Notes: generated by a model not told the origin, from the letters alone. DNA of 64,000 bases from Pseudomonas saxonica (GCF_007858365.1 NZ_VFIO01000004.1:270114-334113); one strand, 5' to 3'. Positions 1-9,064 are shown, counted from the first letter of the stretch. Made by a program: numbers and translations.

Positions 1-1
1 C

Positions 2-682
2 GGCTGGGGTGGTCTGGCACGGTTTGCAGCGCGTGAATTTGGGGTCAAGGTGTTTGGTATTACCTTGAGCAAAGAACAATTGGCTTTGGGGCGCGAGCGC
101 GTTAAAGCCGATGGTCTGCAGGACAAGGTTGATCTGCAACTGCTTGATTACCGTGATCTGCCCCAGGATGGCCGATTCGACAAAATTGTTAGCGTAGGTA
201 TGTTTGAGCATGTGGGGCACGCTAACCTGCGCGAGTACTGTGAAATTCTGTCCAAGGCAGTACGTGAAGGTGGTTTGGTGATGAACCATGGTATTACCGC
301 CAAGCACACGGACGGTCGTCCTGTGGGCCGTGGGGCAGGGGATTTCATCGATCGCTATGTATTCCCCAACGGCGAGTTGCCGCATCTGTCCATGATGACG
401 GCCGAGATCAGTGAGGCCGGGCTGGAAGTGGTCGATGTCGAAAGTTTGCGCCGGCATTATGCGCGCACGCTGGAGCACTGGAGTCAGCGCCTGGAAAACA
501 ATCTTGAGGCCGCGGCCAAGTTAGTCCCCGAGAAAACCTTGCGGATTTGGCGGTTGTACTTGGCCGGCTGTGCGTACGCTTTTGCCCACGGCTGGATTAA
601 CATCGATCAAATTTTGGCGACTAAACCCTACGCAGATGGGTCACTTGAGTTGCCACTGACACGAGATGATATTTATCGCTGA
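2..682 (+). CDS. Cyclopropane-fatty-acyl-phospholipid synthase family protein, C-terminal part (5' end outside window)
   Basis: SAM-dependent methyltransferase that adds a methylene bridge across the double bond of unsaturated acyl chains in membrane phospholipids. The reading frame is open to the left edge and enters the window just after the SAM-binding glycine motif (GWGGLARFAA). Family landmarks follow in order: FDKIVSVGMFEHVG, then FIDRYVFPNGELP, then RRHYARTLEHWSQRLE, which carries the conserved His/Tyr/Glu of the active-site region. Only about 226 residues are present, so the N-terminal lipid-binding half is missing from view. The stop overlaps the end of the convergent gene at 673 by 10 bases. 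A CfaB-like and a CfaA-like paralogue cannot be told apart from this fragment. Confidence 0.9.
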   Translation, partial: GWGGLARFAAREFGVKVFGITLSKEQLALGRERVKADGLQDKVDLQLLDYRDLPQDGRFDKIVSVGMFEHVGHANLREYCEILSKAVREGGLVMNHGITAKHTDGRPVGRGAGDFIDRYVFPNGELPHLSMMTAEISEAGLEVVDVESLRRHYARTLEHWSQRLENNLEAAAKLVPEKTLRIWRLYLAGCAYAFAHGWINIDQILATKPYADGSLELPLTRDDIYR

Positions 683-1155
683 GGCTGAAATTGCCACGTG
701 ATAGGGACCGGATTCTCGACCGGGTTGGTTTCCTGGATGAAGGTTCCGTATTGCAACGGGATGTTCTGATCCACTTGAGCAAGGGCTTTCTGTTTGAATG
801 TCAGAGAGCCTTTTGTAAAGGTCAGATCGTGTCGGGCAACATTCCCGCCCCAATCGGGTGAGGGCAGTGAGATGTAGCTGACGCTATATTGAGCATCGGT
901 AAAATCCCCCTCGACCACATAGACGCCGTAGTGGTTTTCACCTGGAGAAATGATTTTGTATAGGCCGTTGTCGTAGTAATACAACACGGCCTCTTCAAAT
1001 GGTTTCTCGCTGTACATCTTTTTATAGTGAAGTCGATGGATGTAGGTGGGCTTTCCAACTTCTACGGCAATCGTGGGTTGGGTCGCTACCACCGCGGGTT
1101 GGGCGTGGGCGAGTGAGGTCACGCTGAATAACAATCCCATCAACGATAATTTCAT
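673..1155 (-). CDS. Small secreted protein of unknown function
   Basis: 160 residues with a clear Sec signal peptide (MKLSLMGLLFSVTSLAHAQ, likely cleavage after AHA), so the protein is probably periplasmic. The mature part is rich in Tyr, Thr and beta-type sequence and has no cysteine. I do not recognise the family. It converges on the methyltransferase gene with a 10-base overlap and is separated from the cardiolipin synthase gene by 134 bases, so it is probably monocistronic. Confidence 0.7.
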   Translation of the reverse strand: MKLSLMGLLFSVTSLAHAQPAVVATQPTIAVEVGKPTYIHRLHYKKMYSEKPFEEAVLYYYDNGLYKIISPGENHYGVYVVEGDFTDAQYSVSYISLPSPDWGGNVARHDLTFTKGSLTFKQKALAQVDQNIPLQYGTFIQETNPVENPVPITWQFQPQR

Positions 1156-1289
1156 CTTTTGTCCCTATGCACATAATGAGCGGCCGGTTTGGCCGGGCCG
1201 CTCAGCTTAGGTAATGAAGATGAAAACGTCTGGGCTGTACTCAGCTTTCAGCCATGACCTACTCAAAACACTGATTTTGCCTACGCAGT

Positions 1290-2729
1290 CTATAAGACTG
1301 GCGAGACCAAACGTGCCACGCGCATCGCCAATTGTTGTAAGCGGTGGGTCGCTTTTATATCCGCTTCGGTTATCTCTTTAGCCAGCGCAAAATCATCGAG
1401 CAGCATGTGTTCAACTTCTGTGGCGAACGCATCGTCTACGGTGAGTAGCATCACTTCAAAGTTAAGGCGGAACGAGCGGTTGTCCATATTGGCACTGCCA
1501 ATGGCGCTGATTTCGTTATCGATTAACACCACCTTCTGATGCACAAACCCGGGCTGGTATCGAAAGATTTTTACACCCGCGCGCACGGCTTCAAAGGCAT
1601 ACAAGCTTGACGCTGCGTAGACAATTTTGTGATCCGGTCGAGACGGTATCAAAATGCGCACATCTACCCCGCGTAACACGGCCAGCCTCAAGGCAGAGAA
1701 CACCGCCTCATCAGGTACGAAGTAAGGGGTTGTAATCCACACCCGTTCGTTAGCCGCGTGAATGGCTTCAACAAAAAATAGGGAGCACGTTTCATAAGGA
1801 TCGGCAGGACCGCTGGCTAGAAATTGGCACAGTACGCCGCCTTCCGGATAGCTTTGTGGAAGGATCAGTGGTGGTAATTTCCGAGCTGCCCAAAACCAGT
1901 CCTCAGCAAATGATTCCTGCAAACAGGCCACCACCGGCCCACTGACTTCAACATGGGTATCTCGCCAAGGGGACAGCGGCGGCTTGGCCCCCAAGTACTC
2001 ATCCCCTACGTTATGGCCACCTACAAACCCTTTGGTGCCATCGACCACAACGACTTTACGGTGATTGCGAAAGTTGACCTGGAATCGGCTGATCCATCCG
2101 CCGCGGGTGGCAAATGCCTGAGCCTGTACACCGCCTGCGCGAAGTGTCTCGGCATAAGCATTGGGTAAGGAGTGGCTTCCAATGCTGTCATAGAGCAGGT
2201 GGACAGCGACGCCTTGTGCGGCTTTTTCCAGTAGCAGGGCATGTAACTTCATGCCTAGTTCGTCATCGTGGATGATAAAAAACTGAACCAGCACCACTTC
2301 TTTAGCTTCGCGAATGGCGCCGAAAATAGCGTCAAACGTTGCCGTGCCATTAATCAGCAAGCGCACTGAGTTGTTTGCCAGGCAGGGCATACGTCCCAAT
2401 CTTGGCATCGCCCTGAGAGATGTATAGGCAGCAGACTTTCGGGCGGCCAGGGCTTCTTCAACCCAGGGCCTCCAGTTCAGATCAATGATCGCTTCACGCA
2501 TTTCCTGATTGGCATCGCGACGAGCGCGAATGTAATCGTCGAATGTGCTGCGGCCAAAAATCAGATAGGGGATCAAGGTGAAGTAGGGAATGAAGAAAAG
2601 AGACATTGCCCAAGCTATTGAGCCCTGCGCCGTTCTGACGGTGAGTATTGCATGCACAGCAGCAATTAAGCCTAGGCTGTGGACCAATAAAATTAGGTAT
2701 CCGAAAAAGTGCGGGCCTAGATAATCCAT
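1290..2729 (-). CDS. cls: Cardiolipin synthase, phospholipase D superfamily
   Basis: Condenses two phosphatidylglycerol molecules into cardiolipin and glycerol at the inner membrane. 479 residues, the normal length for bacterial ClsA. Two N-terminal membrane segments (about residues 8-30 and 38-58) precede two HKD catalytic motifs: H223-K225-D230 within HRKVVVVDG and H397-K399-D404 within HQKVVLID, each followed by the usual glycine/serine and asparagine residues ([14 protein letters not shown]). The ATG at 2729 begins directly before the first membrane helix. Monocistronic, convergent with nothing close by. Confidence 0.93.
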   Translation of the reverse strand: MDYLGPHFFGYLILLVHSLGLIAAVHAILTVRTAQGSIAWAMSLFFIPYFTLIPYLIFGRSTFDDYIRARRDANQEMREAIIDLNWRPWVEEALAARKSAAYTSLRAMPRLGRMPCLANNSVRLLINGTATFDAIFGAIREAKEVVLVQFFIIHDDELGMKLHALLLEKAAQGVAVHLLYDSIGSHSLPNAYAETLRAGGVQAQAFATRGGWISRFQVNFRNHRKVVVVDGTKGFVGGHNVGDEYLGAKPPLSPWRDTHVEVSGPVVACLQESFAEDWFWAARKLPPLILPQSYPEGGVLCQFLASGPADPYETCSLFFVEAIHAANERVWITTPYFVPDEAVFSALRLAVLRGVDVRILIPSRPDHKIVYAASSLYAFEAVRAGVKIFRYQPGFVHQKVVLIDNEISAIGSANMDNRSFRLNFEVMLLTVDDAFATEVEHMLLDDFALAKEITEADIKATHRLQQLAMRVARLVSPVL

Positions 2730-2863
2730 GCGTATCCTTGCTCCTCAAAGTTCAATGCTTAGTACAACAGACCATGTTCTGCTATGAATGTCCTAATACT
2801 TTACGGCTGCAACCTCGGCCAATTTTCAGCGTCTAATACGGATAATCCCGTAGGAGTGACTCG

Positions 2864-3385
2864 ATGAATGTTCGTCTGCTTGGACTAATTTTGGCCGGTG
2901 GTATTTCTCTCCCAATGGCTGCTCAGGCCCAGATGCTACAACCCGGTCTCTGGGAAGTGACCTCCAGTAACATGCAAGTAGATGGCCAGCAGTTGCCTGA
3001 TTTGCAGCTAATGCTTGGCCAGTTACAGAGCATGATGACGCCTGAGCAAAAAGCGCAGTTGGAGAACCAGGGTCTGACTATGGGGGGCAAAGGCGTTCGA
3101 GTATGTCTAACGCCTGAGCAGGTTCAGACCAACGATATTCCGTTGACTGACCCCAAGTCCGGTTGTACTCAGCAGATTACTGAGCGTAGTGGAAATCAGT
3201 GGAAGTTTCGCTTTAGTTGCCCAAAAGCTCAGGGGGCAGGCGTTGCAACTTTTGCCGGCGATCGTGAGTTCACCACGCAGGTGAGTGGTACGTTCAATGC
3301 GACTGGTATTCAGCAAAAAGGCAGTATGGATACGCGCGCAGTTTGGCTAGGACAAAACTGTGGAGCTGTTAAACCACGCGCCTGA
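2864..3385 (+). CDS. Secreted DUF3617-type protein
   Basis: 173 residues: a signal peptide (MNVRLLGLILAGGISLPMAAQA) and then the QPGLWEVT opening typical of DUF3617 proteins. Four cysteines (in VRVCLT, SGCTQ, FSCPK and QNCGA) are spaced so that they could form two disulfides in the periplasm. The start is supported by a GGAGTGACTCG stretch ahead of the ATG. Function unknown. The gene converges on folE2 with a small hairpin between them. Confidence 0.75.
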   Translation: MNVRLLGLILAGGISLPMAAQAQMLQPGLWEVTSSNMQVDGQQLPDLQLMLGQLQSMMTPEQKAQLENQGLTMGGKGVRVCLTPEQVQTNDIPLTDPKSGCTQQITERSGNQWKFRFSCPKAQGAGVATFAGDREFTTQVSGTFNATGIQQKGSMDTRAVWLGQNCGAVKPRA

Positions 3386-3394
3386 TGCAATGTA

Positions 3395-3421
3395 GTTCGG
3401 CAGCTTAATACGCTGCTGAAC
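3395..3421. terminator. Hairpin between convergent genes
   Basis: Arms GTTCGGCAGC and GCTGCTGAAC (10 bp with one G-U pair) around a 7-base loop, lying between the stop codons of the DUF3617 gene and folE2. There is no U-tract on either side, so termination is an inference from position. Confidence 0.45.
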
Positions 3422-3429
3422 TCCTGATA

Positions 3430-4323
3430 TCAAACATCCCCATCCCAGCGACTCTCCGCCACGGCATCATGGCTGTGCAAGCTTTCAGCATGTACCACTT
3501 TCAGATGAAAACTCTTCACATCCTGGAGAGTTTTGAGTGCCCCGTTCAAACGCCGCGCGGCATCCTCGCAGAACATTAGATTCTGGCCATTGGCCAAGGC
3601 GAAGGCCTGCTCATCTGCGCGCTTAACCGCAGTTTGTACGGCCGTCCCCAAGGCGCTTTCAGCCGTATCAATCATCAAGTTGATCGGTAACTCCTCCGTA
3701 TCGACATTGAGTGCAACCTTTAGGTGAGCAGTGCTTCTCTGACTATGTGGTGTCGCTACGATCCCTTCAGAACTGCCTAACCACGAGAGCACATCGGCAT
3801 GCAGTAATGCTCGATTGGCAAAGTCCTCTATAAATTGCTGCTGAATCAATTGGCGAGCCAAAGCTGCTGAGCAGGGGCATGTTGATGAATAGTTCACTTC
3901 GACATTTAGTTCCACGTGGAACATTCCATTTTTCAAGGATGCGTCGATACACACCGGATAGCTTTTCCAGCCACTCAGTGGGCTGACCAGTGCGGGCCGT
4001 TTCAGCATTACTTGAGTGTGGAGCCGTAGATAAGCGCAGATGGATAAGTCGTCGTGACTATCCAGAAATTGCTGAAGAATTTCTTTTAAAAGTGGCGGGT
4101 TCAAGGGCTGCGAGTCGAGTACTTCTAGCGCTAAATATAGGCGCGACATATGAATCCCGCGTGCCTCTCCGTCATCCAGGCTGACTCCTGCATCGGCAGT
4201 GGCTGTATTTTTCTGTCCATTAATAAACACGGGTAGTGCAATGCCGCACATACCCACCCAGTTTAGTGGCAGCGCTTGAAGGGTGTTTTGTGAGGCAACA
4301 TCGGGAAGGGTTAAGGCATTCAT
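3430..4323 (-). CDS. folE2: GTP cyclohydrolase FolE2 (type IB)
   Basis: First step of folate synthesis: GTP to 7,8-dihydroneopterin triphosphate. The FolE2 family does not depend on zinc and stands in for the zinc enzyme FolE during zinc starvation. The family pattern LNWVGMCGIALPVF is near the N-terminus, the cysteine-bearing segment NYSSTCPCSAALARQ is near the middle, and the length of about 297 residues is normal. An in-frame GTG at 4332 would add three residues. I prefer the ATG at 4323 (MNALTLPDV), the usual family start, although no strong ribosome site precedes either. It diverges from zigA across a gap with two Zur-box-like palindromes, so repression by zinc-Zur is likely. Confidence 0.92.
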   Translation of the reverse strand: MNALTLPDVASQNTLQALPLNWVGMCGIALPVFINGQKNTATADAGVSLDDGEARGIHMSRLYLALEVLDSQPLNPPLLKEILQQFLDSHDDLSICAYLRLHTQVMLKRPALVSPLSGWKSYPVCIDASLKNGMFHVELNVEVNYSSTCPCSAALARQLIQQQFIEDFANRALLHADVLSWLGSSEGIVATPHSQRSTAHLKVALNVDTEELPINLMIDTAESALGTAVQTAVKRADEQAFALANGQNLMFCEDAARRLNGALKTLQDVKSFHLKVVHAESLHSHDAVAESRWDGDV

Positions 4324-4349
4324 AAGGAGCACCAGTCAGAAAATGGGTT

Positions 4350-4364
4350 TGTTACAAGATAACA
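4350..4364. promoter_or_regulatory. Zur-box-like palindrome, folE2-proximal
   Basis: TGTTACAAGATAACA is a perfect inverted repeat (TGTTA/TAACA) and matches the gammaproteobacterial Zur pattern TGTTATAnTATAACA at all but two positions. It lies 27 bases upstream of the folE2 ATG, well placed to block its promoter. Confidence 0.7.
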
Positions 4365-4381
4365 ATAACGGCGAAATGTAT

Positions 4382-4396
4382 TGTTATAATGTATCA
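4382..4396. promoter_or_regulatory. Zur-box-like palindrome, zigA-proximal
   Basis: TGTTATAATGTATCA matches TGTTATAnTATAACA at all but two positions. It contains a TATAAT hexamer (4385-4390) that could be the -10 element of zigA, so a repressor here would occlude the promoter. The gene start is 72 bases downstream. Confidence 0.7.
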
Positions 4397-4467
4397 TTAT
4401 TCGCAGCCAATGATGGCTGTGACTCGAAGCGGGCGTTTTGACCTGCTAACCCTGATGAGGAACTCCC

Positions 4468-5676
4468 ATGCCCAAACGCCTTCCGGTGACAGTGTTGTCA
4501 GGTTTTCTCGGTGCAGGAAAAAGCACTCTGCTGAATTATATTTTGCGCAACCGCGACGACATGCGCGTGGCAGTTATCGTCAATGACATGAGTGAAATCA
4601 ATCTGGATGGCGGCGAGGTTCAGCGTGATGTAACGCTGAATCGAGCAGAAGAAAAACTGGTTGAAATGAGCAACGGCTGCATCTGTTGCACCTTACGTGA
4701 AGACTTGTTGGAAGAAGTCAGCAAGCTGGCAAAAGAGGGTCGGTTTGATTATTTATTGATCGAATCAACGGGGATCTCAGAACCCTTGCCCGTGGCGGAA
4801 ACTTTTACCTTTCGCGACGATGCGGACCAAAGTCTGAACGATATAGCGCGACTGGATACCATGGTCACTGTCGTTGATGGTCTTAACTTTTTGCTGGATT
4901 TTCAGGCGGCTGAAAGCTTGGCATCCAGGGGTGAAACGCTGGGTGAAGACGATGAGCGCTCAATTACCGATTTATTGATTGAGCAAATTGAATTCGCTGA
5001 CGTTATTTTGATCAGCAAAATTGATCTCATCAGCCGTTGTGATCGCGAAGAGTTGATTGCCATTCTTGAGCGGTTGAACGCTCAGGCAGAAATCATTCCA
5101 ATGGTGATGGGCGAAGTACCCCTCACCAAAATCCTTAACACGGGGCGCTTTGACTTTGAACGCGCGGCTGAGGCTCCGGGTTGGCTAAAAGAGTTACGTG
5201 GTGAGCATGTGCCCGAAACCGAGGAGTATGGAATTGCTTCAACGGGCTATCGTGCGCGGCGTCCATTTCATCCAGAACGTTTTTTTAATTTTATCGACCG
5301 CCCTTGGAGTAACGGAAAATTACTGCGCTCCAAAGGTTTCTTCTGGCTTGCCAGTAAGTATCAGGAAGCGGGGAACTGGTCGCAGGCAGGCGGTTTGATG
5401 CGTTATGGATTTGCTGGCCGGTGGTGGCGTTTTGTAGCACGTGATCAATGGCCCCAAGACTTGGATGCCAAGGCAGAAATCCTTCAAAAGTGGCTGCCTG
5501 AGACGGGCGATTGTCGTCAGGAGCTGGTGTTTATCGGTCAGCATATCGATTTTAACCGTCTGAAAATTGAACTCGATGCCTGTTTGCTCACGGATGCAGA
5601 AATGACATTGGGTGTTGAGGGGTGGGCACTCCTGAACGATCCTTTTGGCGAGTGGCATGATGAGGTGGCGGCATGA
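4468..5676 (+). CDS. zigA: COG0523 GTPase, zinc metallochaperone ZigA type
   Basis: G3E-family GTPase thought to deliver zinc to client enzymes when zinc is scarce. The P-loop GFLGAGKST is at residues 12-20, the metal-binding CICC motif at 71-74, the ESTG motif at 99-102 and the GEDDERS signature near 155. A C-terminal CobW domain contains RPFHPERFF. Length is 402 residues, normal for ZigA/YciC-like members. The G4 motif reads SKID, as usual in the family. The ATG at 4468 follows GATGAGGAACTCCC. Its stop overlaps the next start (ATGA), so it is cotranscribed and probably translationally coupled with the DUF1826 gene. Confidence 0.92.
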   Translation: MPKRLPVTVLSGFLGAGKSTLLNYILRNRDDMRVAVIVNDMSEINLDGGEVQRDVTLNRAEEKLVEMSNGCICCTLREDLLEEVSKLAKEGRFDYLLIESTGISEPLPVAETFTFRDDADQSLNDIARLDTMVTVVDGLNFLLDFQAAESLASRGETLGEDDERSITDLLIEQIEFADVILISKIDLISRCDREELIAILERLNAQAEIIPMVMGEVPLTKILNTGRFDFERAAEAPGWLKELRGEHVPETEEYGIASTGYRARRPFHPERFFNFIDRPWSNGKLLRSKGFFWLASKYQEAGNWSQAGGLMRYGFAGRWWRFVARDQWPQDLDAKAEILQKWLPETGDCRQELVFIGQHIDFNRLKIELDACLLTDAEMTLGVEGWALLNDPFGEWHDEVAA

Positions 5677-6326
5677 TCAATGCGCCCGTGCTTAACGCTG
5701 TGCCGCGACCTCAGCAGGTGAGCGGTCACAGCCCAGAAATTCTTGCGGGTGTTCTCGACAACTCAACTAACCTGAGTATTTGGCAGCGCCAACTACCCGT
5801 CCATATTGTCAATTTTGCAACGCTGTTGTTGTCTTTAGAGGAGCCCTTGAGTGACGCAATTAGCCTGAATATATCAGACGAACGGTCATGCCCGAGCCTC
5901 ATACACTTGGCTTCTCGTTTTAAAGACCTGGAAGGCTTTGAAGGGTTTATAGCCGACATTGAGTGGCTGGTCAGTGCATATGCGTGCCTGCTGGGCGCGA
6001 AACGCATAGGGCTGCGTCTCAGGGCCTTGGATAAGGCTATGTGCCCACGGTTTCATGTCGATCATGTGCCAGTACGACTTATTACCACCTATGCGGGGCC
6101 GGGGAGTCAGTGGTTGAAGGAAGGCGTGTTGGAGCGTCGGCTTTTAGGTCAATTACCTGCCGAATCTATAGAAATTGCACAGATTGAAGTCATCAAGACA
6201 GGCGAAGTGGCCTTGCTCAAGGGAGAGAAGTGGCAAGGCAACGAAGGTTTTGGGCTTATTCATCGTTCGCCGACTGTAGCAGTGGGTGAGCGCCGCCTGA
6301 TTTTGACCCTCGATTGGCTTGCTTAA
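5673..6326 (+). CDS. DUF1826 family protein
   Basis: 217 residues with no signal peptide or membrane segment. It has conserved-looking [21 protein letters not shown] and [23 protein letters not shown] segments that I associate with DUF1826, a family commonly found beside COG0523 genes in pseudomonad zinc-response clusters. The H-x-D and later HRSP residues resemble metal ligands of a cupin/oxygenase-like fold, but this is inference. It overlaps zigA by 4 bases, so it should be zinc-repressed with it. Biochemical function unknown. Confidence 0.85.
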   Translation: MINAPVLNAVPRPQQVSGHSPEILAGVLDNSTNLSIWQRQLPVHIVNFATLLLSLEEPLSDAISLNISDERSCPSLIHLASRFKDLEGFEGFIADIEWLVSAYACLLGAKRIGLRLRALDKAMCPRFHVDHVPVRLITTYAGPGSQWLKEGVLERRLLGQLPAESIEIAQIEVIKTGEVALLKGEKWQGNEGFGLIHRSPTVAVGERRLILTLDWLA

Positions 6327-6348
6327 ATACGCGCTCTCGTCAGCTGAA

Positions 6349-6375
6349 GTCGCTGCCTTCGTTCCCGGCAGCGAC
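6349..6375. terminator. Perfect 9-bp hairpin after the DUF1826 gene
   Basis: GTCGCTGCC and GGCAGCGAC enclose a 9-base loop. No U-tract follows, so it may be a weak terminator or an mRNA 3'-end stabiliser separating zigA-DUF1826 from the next GTPase gene. Confidence 0.45.
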
Positions 6376-6429
6376 AAGTTGTGTATTGAGGCATATTGAT
6401 TGCTTCGATCAACACAGAAGCTGGCAATA

Positions 6430-7404
6430 ATGCTGCAGAACATTCCTACCCATGTGATTGCCGGGCCATTGGGTGCTGGTAAAACCAGTCTGATTCAGCA
6501 TCTGATGGCCCACAAACCTGCTCACGAACGCTGGGCAGTTCTGGTCAATGAGTTTGGTCAAATTGGCCTGGACGCGGCGCTGATGAGCCAGGGGGACGAC
6601 ACCATTGGTATTGCTGAAGTGGCTGGCGGATGCATCTGTTGTGTCAATGGTGCACCCTTTCAAATTGGCCTGAGCCGCTTGTTGCGCAAGTCTCGTCCCA
6701 ACCGGCTCTTTATTGAACCGTCGGGTTTAGGCCATCCCATACAAATTCTAAAGCAACTCAGTAAGGCTCCCTGGCGAGGCGTTCTGGCTTTGCAACCCTG
6801 CGTCATGGTGCTCGATGCGCAAGCGATGGCGCAGGGCAAGCGCTTGCCTGAAACCCAGCAAAAAGCCCTCGAAATCGCCGGTTTAGTGGTCATGAATAAA
6901 TCTAATAGTGTCCAAATCGAGCAACGTGAACAGATTGCATACAGCCTGCCAAAGTGCCCTGTTTTATGGGTTGAACATGGCTGCATCCCTTTAAATACGC
7001 TGCCTGCAGCCGGTATGAATTGTATTCATCCTGTGGATAAGTCGTTGATTTATAAGGATTTAGTTCATGTTAATGGTCTATTTATGAAGCCTGAAATCCC
7101 TATTGTGACGACTCAGGCTGAGGCTGAAGGCTGGAGTATTGGATGGCGCTGGCATCGGGCCGCGCAGTTTGATTCAAGTCAGTTGCGCCTGTGGCTCGAA
7201 AGCCTCGATTGGCGTCGTGCGAAGCTGATTGTCCGCACCTCTACGGGCTGGTTTTCAACTAATTCTGTGGATAACGTCATTGAGCATTGGAAATCCACTG
7301 AGTGGCGCACGGATTCGCGCATTGAGCTCATCTTTAACCACCCCCAAGACGCGGAACGCCTAAAAAATGGCCTGGAAAATTGCCTGGTGCGGCCCGAGAA
7401 ATGA
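6430..7404 (+). CDS. Second COG0523 (CobW-like) GTPase with altered G4 motif
   Basis: About 324 residues. The P-loop GPLGAGKT is at 12-19, the metal-binding motif GGCICC at 66-71, and EPSG in the Walker B region. The nucleotide-specificity motif NKxD reads NKSN (156-159), an Asp to Asn change at the residue that reads the guanine base. The C-terminal part has a short CobW-like domain without a histidine-rich tail. A TTG at 6400 would add ten residues; I prefer the ATG at 6430, which starts just before the family's first strand. It follows the zigA operon in the same direction after a 103-base gap, so a metal-related role is likely. Substrate unknown. Confidence 0.85.
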   Translation: MLQNIPTHVIAGPLGAGKTSLIQHLMAHKPAHERWAVLVNEFGQIGLDAALMSQGDDTIGIAEVAGGCICCVNGAPFQIGLSRLLRKSRPNRLFIEPSGLGHPIQILKQLSKAPWRGVLALQPCVMVLDAQAMAQGKRLPETQQKALEIAGLVVMNKSNSVQIEQREQIAYSLPKCPVLWVEHGCIPLNTLPAAGMNCIHPVDKSLIYKDLVHVNGLFMKPEIPIVTTQAEAEGWSIGWRWHRAAQFDSSQLRLWLESLDWRRAKLIVRTSTGWFSTNSVDNVIEHWKSTEWRTDSRIELIFNHPQDAERLKNGLENCLVRPEK

Positions 7405-7601
7405 GGTGTGTAGGGGGGAGGGCTGTAGGGCGTCGGTCTTTAAATGCTGATTATTAGTGGGTTCTGTGCTGGTAAAATTGTCCTACAATAAAAACTGTAT
7501 GGCACCTATTCTTGTGATAGAACCATTCGAAATGGCTCTATCTCAATGCTTTCAGGCGTTATTAAGTGACGTTCACAGGTGCTCGTGCAGAGTTATCCAC
7601 A
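7032..7601. other. Three dispersed perfect DnaA-box 9-mers
   Basis: TTATCCACA, or its complement TGTGGATAA, occurs at 7032-7040, 7266-7274 and 7593-7601. The first two lie inside the COG0523 gene and the third in the following gap. Three exact copies in 570 bp is more than chance predicts for a 9-mer. No AT-rich unwinding element or replication gene is nearby, so this is not proposed as an origin. Confidence 0.4.
7516..7542. other. 12-bp inverted repeat in intergenic gap
   Basis: GATAGAACCATT and AATGGCTCTATC pair over 11 of 12 positions around a 3-base loop, 112 bases after the GTPase stop. It may be a terminator without a U-tract or a protein-binding palindrome. The surrounding 217-base gap (7405-7621) contains no convincing gene. 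Confidence 0.45.
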
Positions 7602-7621
7602 GGCATTGCGCCTGTTCGATA

Positions 7622-8032
7622 TCAGTGAGGGGTTTTACGGTGTTCCTGACGCCATTGGCTTAACTCAATGACGTTGGCGCTGGGAGGGATTTCACTAACA
7701 TCCGGCTCAGACCCGTTTGGGATCGGGTAGGGTGGCAGGTCAATTTTTGCACTATGAGCCCCGAATTGGGTGATGGTCCCGGTATGGCGATGTTCACCTG
7801 TGACGGTGAACTCAAAGTTATACACACGGGCCAGGCGTTTGCGGCCATGAGCATCGGCAATAAAGCCGATTTTCTTAAGCGCAACGTTTTCATCCAGCAA
7901 TTCGATATCAAGATTCTTGCAGTGCTGTTTGACCCGCGCCAGTGCACGTTCACGCAGGCCGTGGTTGTGCCATAGCCAGGCGGCACCTGCGGCTAATAGC
8001 ATCAGCACAAACATATTTCCAAGGGTCAGCAT
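7622..8032 (-). CDS. DUF3301 family single-pass membrane protein
   Basis: 136 residues. One N-terminal membrane helix (MFVLMLLAAGAAWLW) is followed by a soluble domain with the RALARVKQHCKNLDIELLDENVALK pattern seen in DUF3301 proteins. The ATG at 8032 has GGAG nine bases upstream; a TTG at 8047 would place that GGAG inside the gene, so I reject it. Function unknown. It diverges from pdxY with about 115 bases between starts. Confidence 0.8.
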   Translation of the reverse strand: MLTLGNMFVLMLLAAGAAWLWHNHGLRERALARVKQHCKNLDIELLDENVALKKIGFIADAHGRKRLARVYNFEFTVTGEHRHTGTITQFGAHSAKIDLPPYPIPNGSEPDVSEIPPSANVIELSQWRQEHRKTPH

Positions 8033-8146
8033 TAACGTGCGCTCCAACAGATTGGGTTCAGCTTAACTGCGTCTTCAGTCTGTCGTATAGGTTGTGTTTA
8101 GTCGCATACTGCGCGGCTTGAATCCATCCGCAGTCTGGAATCCGGC

Positions 8147-9019
8147 ATGAAACGTACACCTCATCTACTCGCCATCCAATCTCACGTGGTTTTCGGCCAT
8201 GCCGGAAATAGCGCTGCCGTGTTTCCTATGCAGCGCGTCGGGGTAAATGTCTGGCCCTTGAACACCGTACAGTTTTCCAATCACACGCAGTATGGCCAGT
8301 GGGCAGGTGAAGTGCTTGCCCCTGAGCAGATTCCGGCGTTGGTTGAGGGTATTGCGGCTATTGGCGAGTTGGGCAACTGTGATGCCGTTCTGTCCGGCTA
8401 TTTGGGCAGTGCCGCTCAAGGTCGGGCAATTCTTAGTGGCGTAGCACGTATCAAATCAGTAAACCCGCATGCGTTATACCTCTGTGATCCGGTAATGGGG
8501 CACCCTGAAAAAGGTTGCATCGTAGCGCAGGAGGTCAGTGATTTTCTGCTTGAAGAGGCCGCTGCTATGGCCGACTTTCTGTGCCCTAATCAGTTGGAAC
8601 TGGATAGCTTTTGCGGTCGTCACCCGCAATCATTACTGGATTGCCTGGCGATGGCCCGCAGTTTGCTGTCACGCGGTCCCAAGGCGGTATTGGTGAAGCA
8701 TTTGTCCTATCCCGGTAAGCCGACAGATAATTTCGAGATGCTGCTGGTGACCGCAGAGGGCAATTGGCACTTGACCCGTCCATTGCTGGCGTTTCCGCGT
8801 CAGCCTGTGGGTGTAGGCGATCTGACCTCTGGGTTGTTTTTAGCGCGTGTGTTGCTAGGCGACAGCCTTGTGGCTGCATTTGAATTTACCGCCGCTGCGG
8901 TGCATGAGGTCTTGCTGGAGACTCAGGCCTGCACCAGCTATGAGTTGCAACTGGTGCGTGCTCAGGACCGTATCGCTCATCCGCGAGTGCGGTTTGAGGC
9001 AGTACCTATCAACCTGTAG
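8147..9019 (+). CDS. pdxY: Pyridoxal kinase PdxY
   Basis: Phosphorylates pyridoxal to pyridoxal 5'-phosphate in the vitamin B6 salvage pathway; a ribokinase-superfamily enzyme. The N-terminal substrate segment ([20 protein letters not shown]), the GYLGSAAQG loop and the catalytic GVGDLTSG motif with its aspartate are all present. Length is 290 residues, normal for PdxY. It stands alone, divergent from the DUF3301 gene and convergent with a thioesterase gene. Confidence 0.93.
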   Translation: MKRTPHLLAIQSHVVFGHAGNSAAVFPMQRVGVNVWPLNTVQFSNHTQYGQWAGEVLAPEQIPALVEGIAAIGELGNCDAVLSGYLGSAAQGRAILSGVARIKSVNPHALYLCDPVMGHPEKGCIVAQEVSDFLLEEAAAMADFLCPNQLELDSFCGRHPQSLLDCLAMARSLLSRGPKAVLVKHLSYPGKPTDNFEMLLVTAEGNWHLTRPLLAFPRQPVGVGDLTSGLFLARVLLGDSLVAAFEFTAAAVHEVLLETQACTSYELQLVRAQDRIAHPRVRFEAVPINL

Positions 9020-9034
9020 AGAGGCGAGTCGGAC

Positions 9035-9064
9035 TGTAGGGAGCGACTGTGTTCGCACCCTACA
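9035..9064. terminator. Hairpin between convergent pdxY and thioesterase genes
   Basis: TGTAGGG and CCCTACA enclose GAGCGACTGTGTTCGCA, a pattern like the REP-type elements of pseudomonads. It lies between two stop codons and probably serves both strands. Confidence 0.5.

Noticed and set aside
7457..7663. A 68-codon plus-strand frame in the gap after the second COG0523 gene
   Set aside because: No ribosome site, it crosses the 12-bp inverted repeat and runs into the end of the DUF3301 gene on the other strand.
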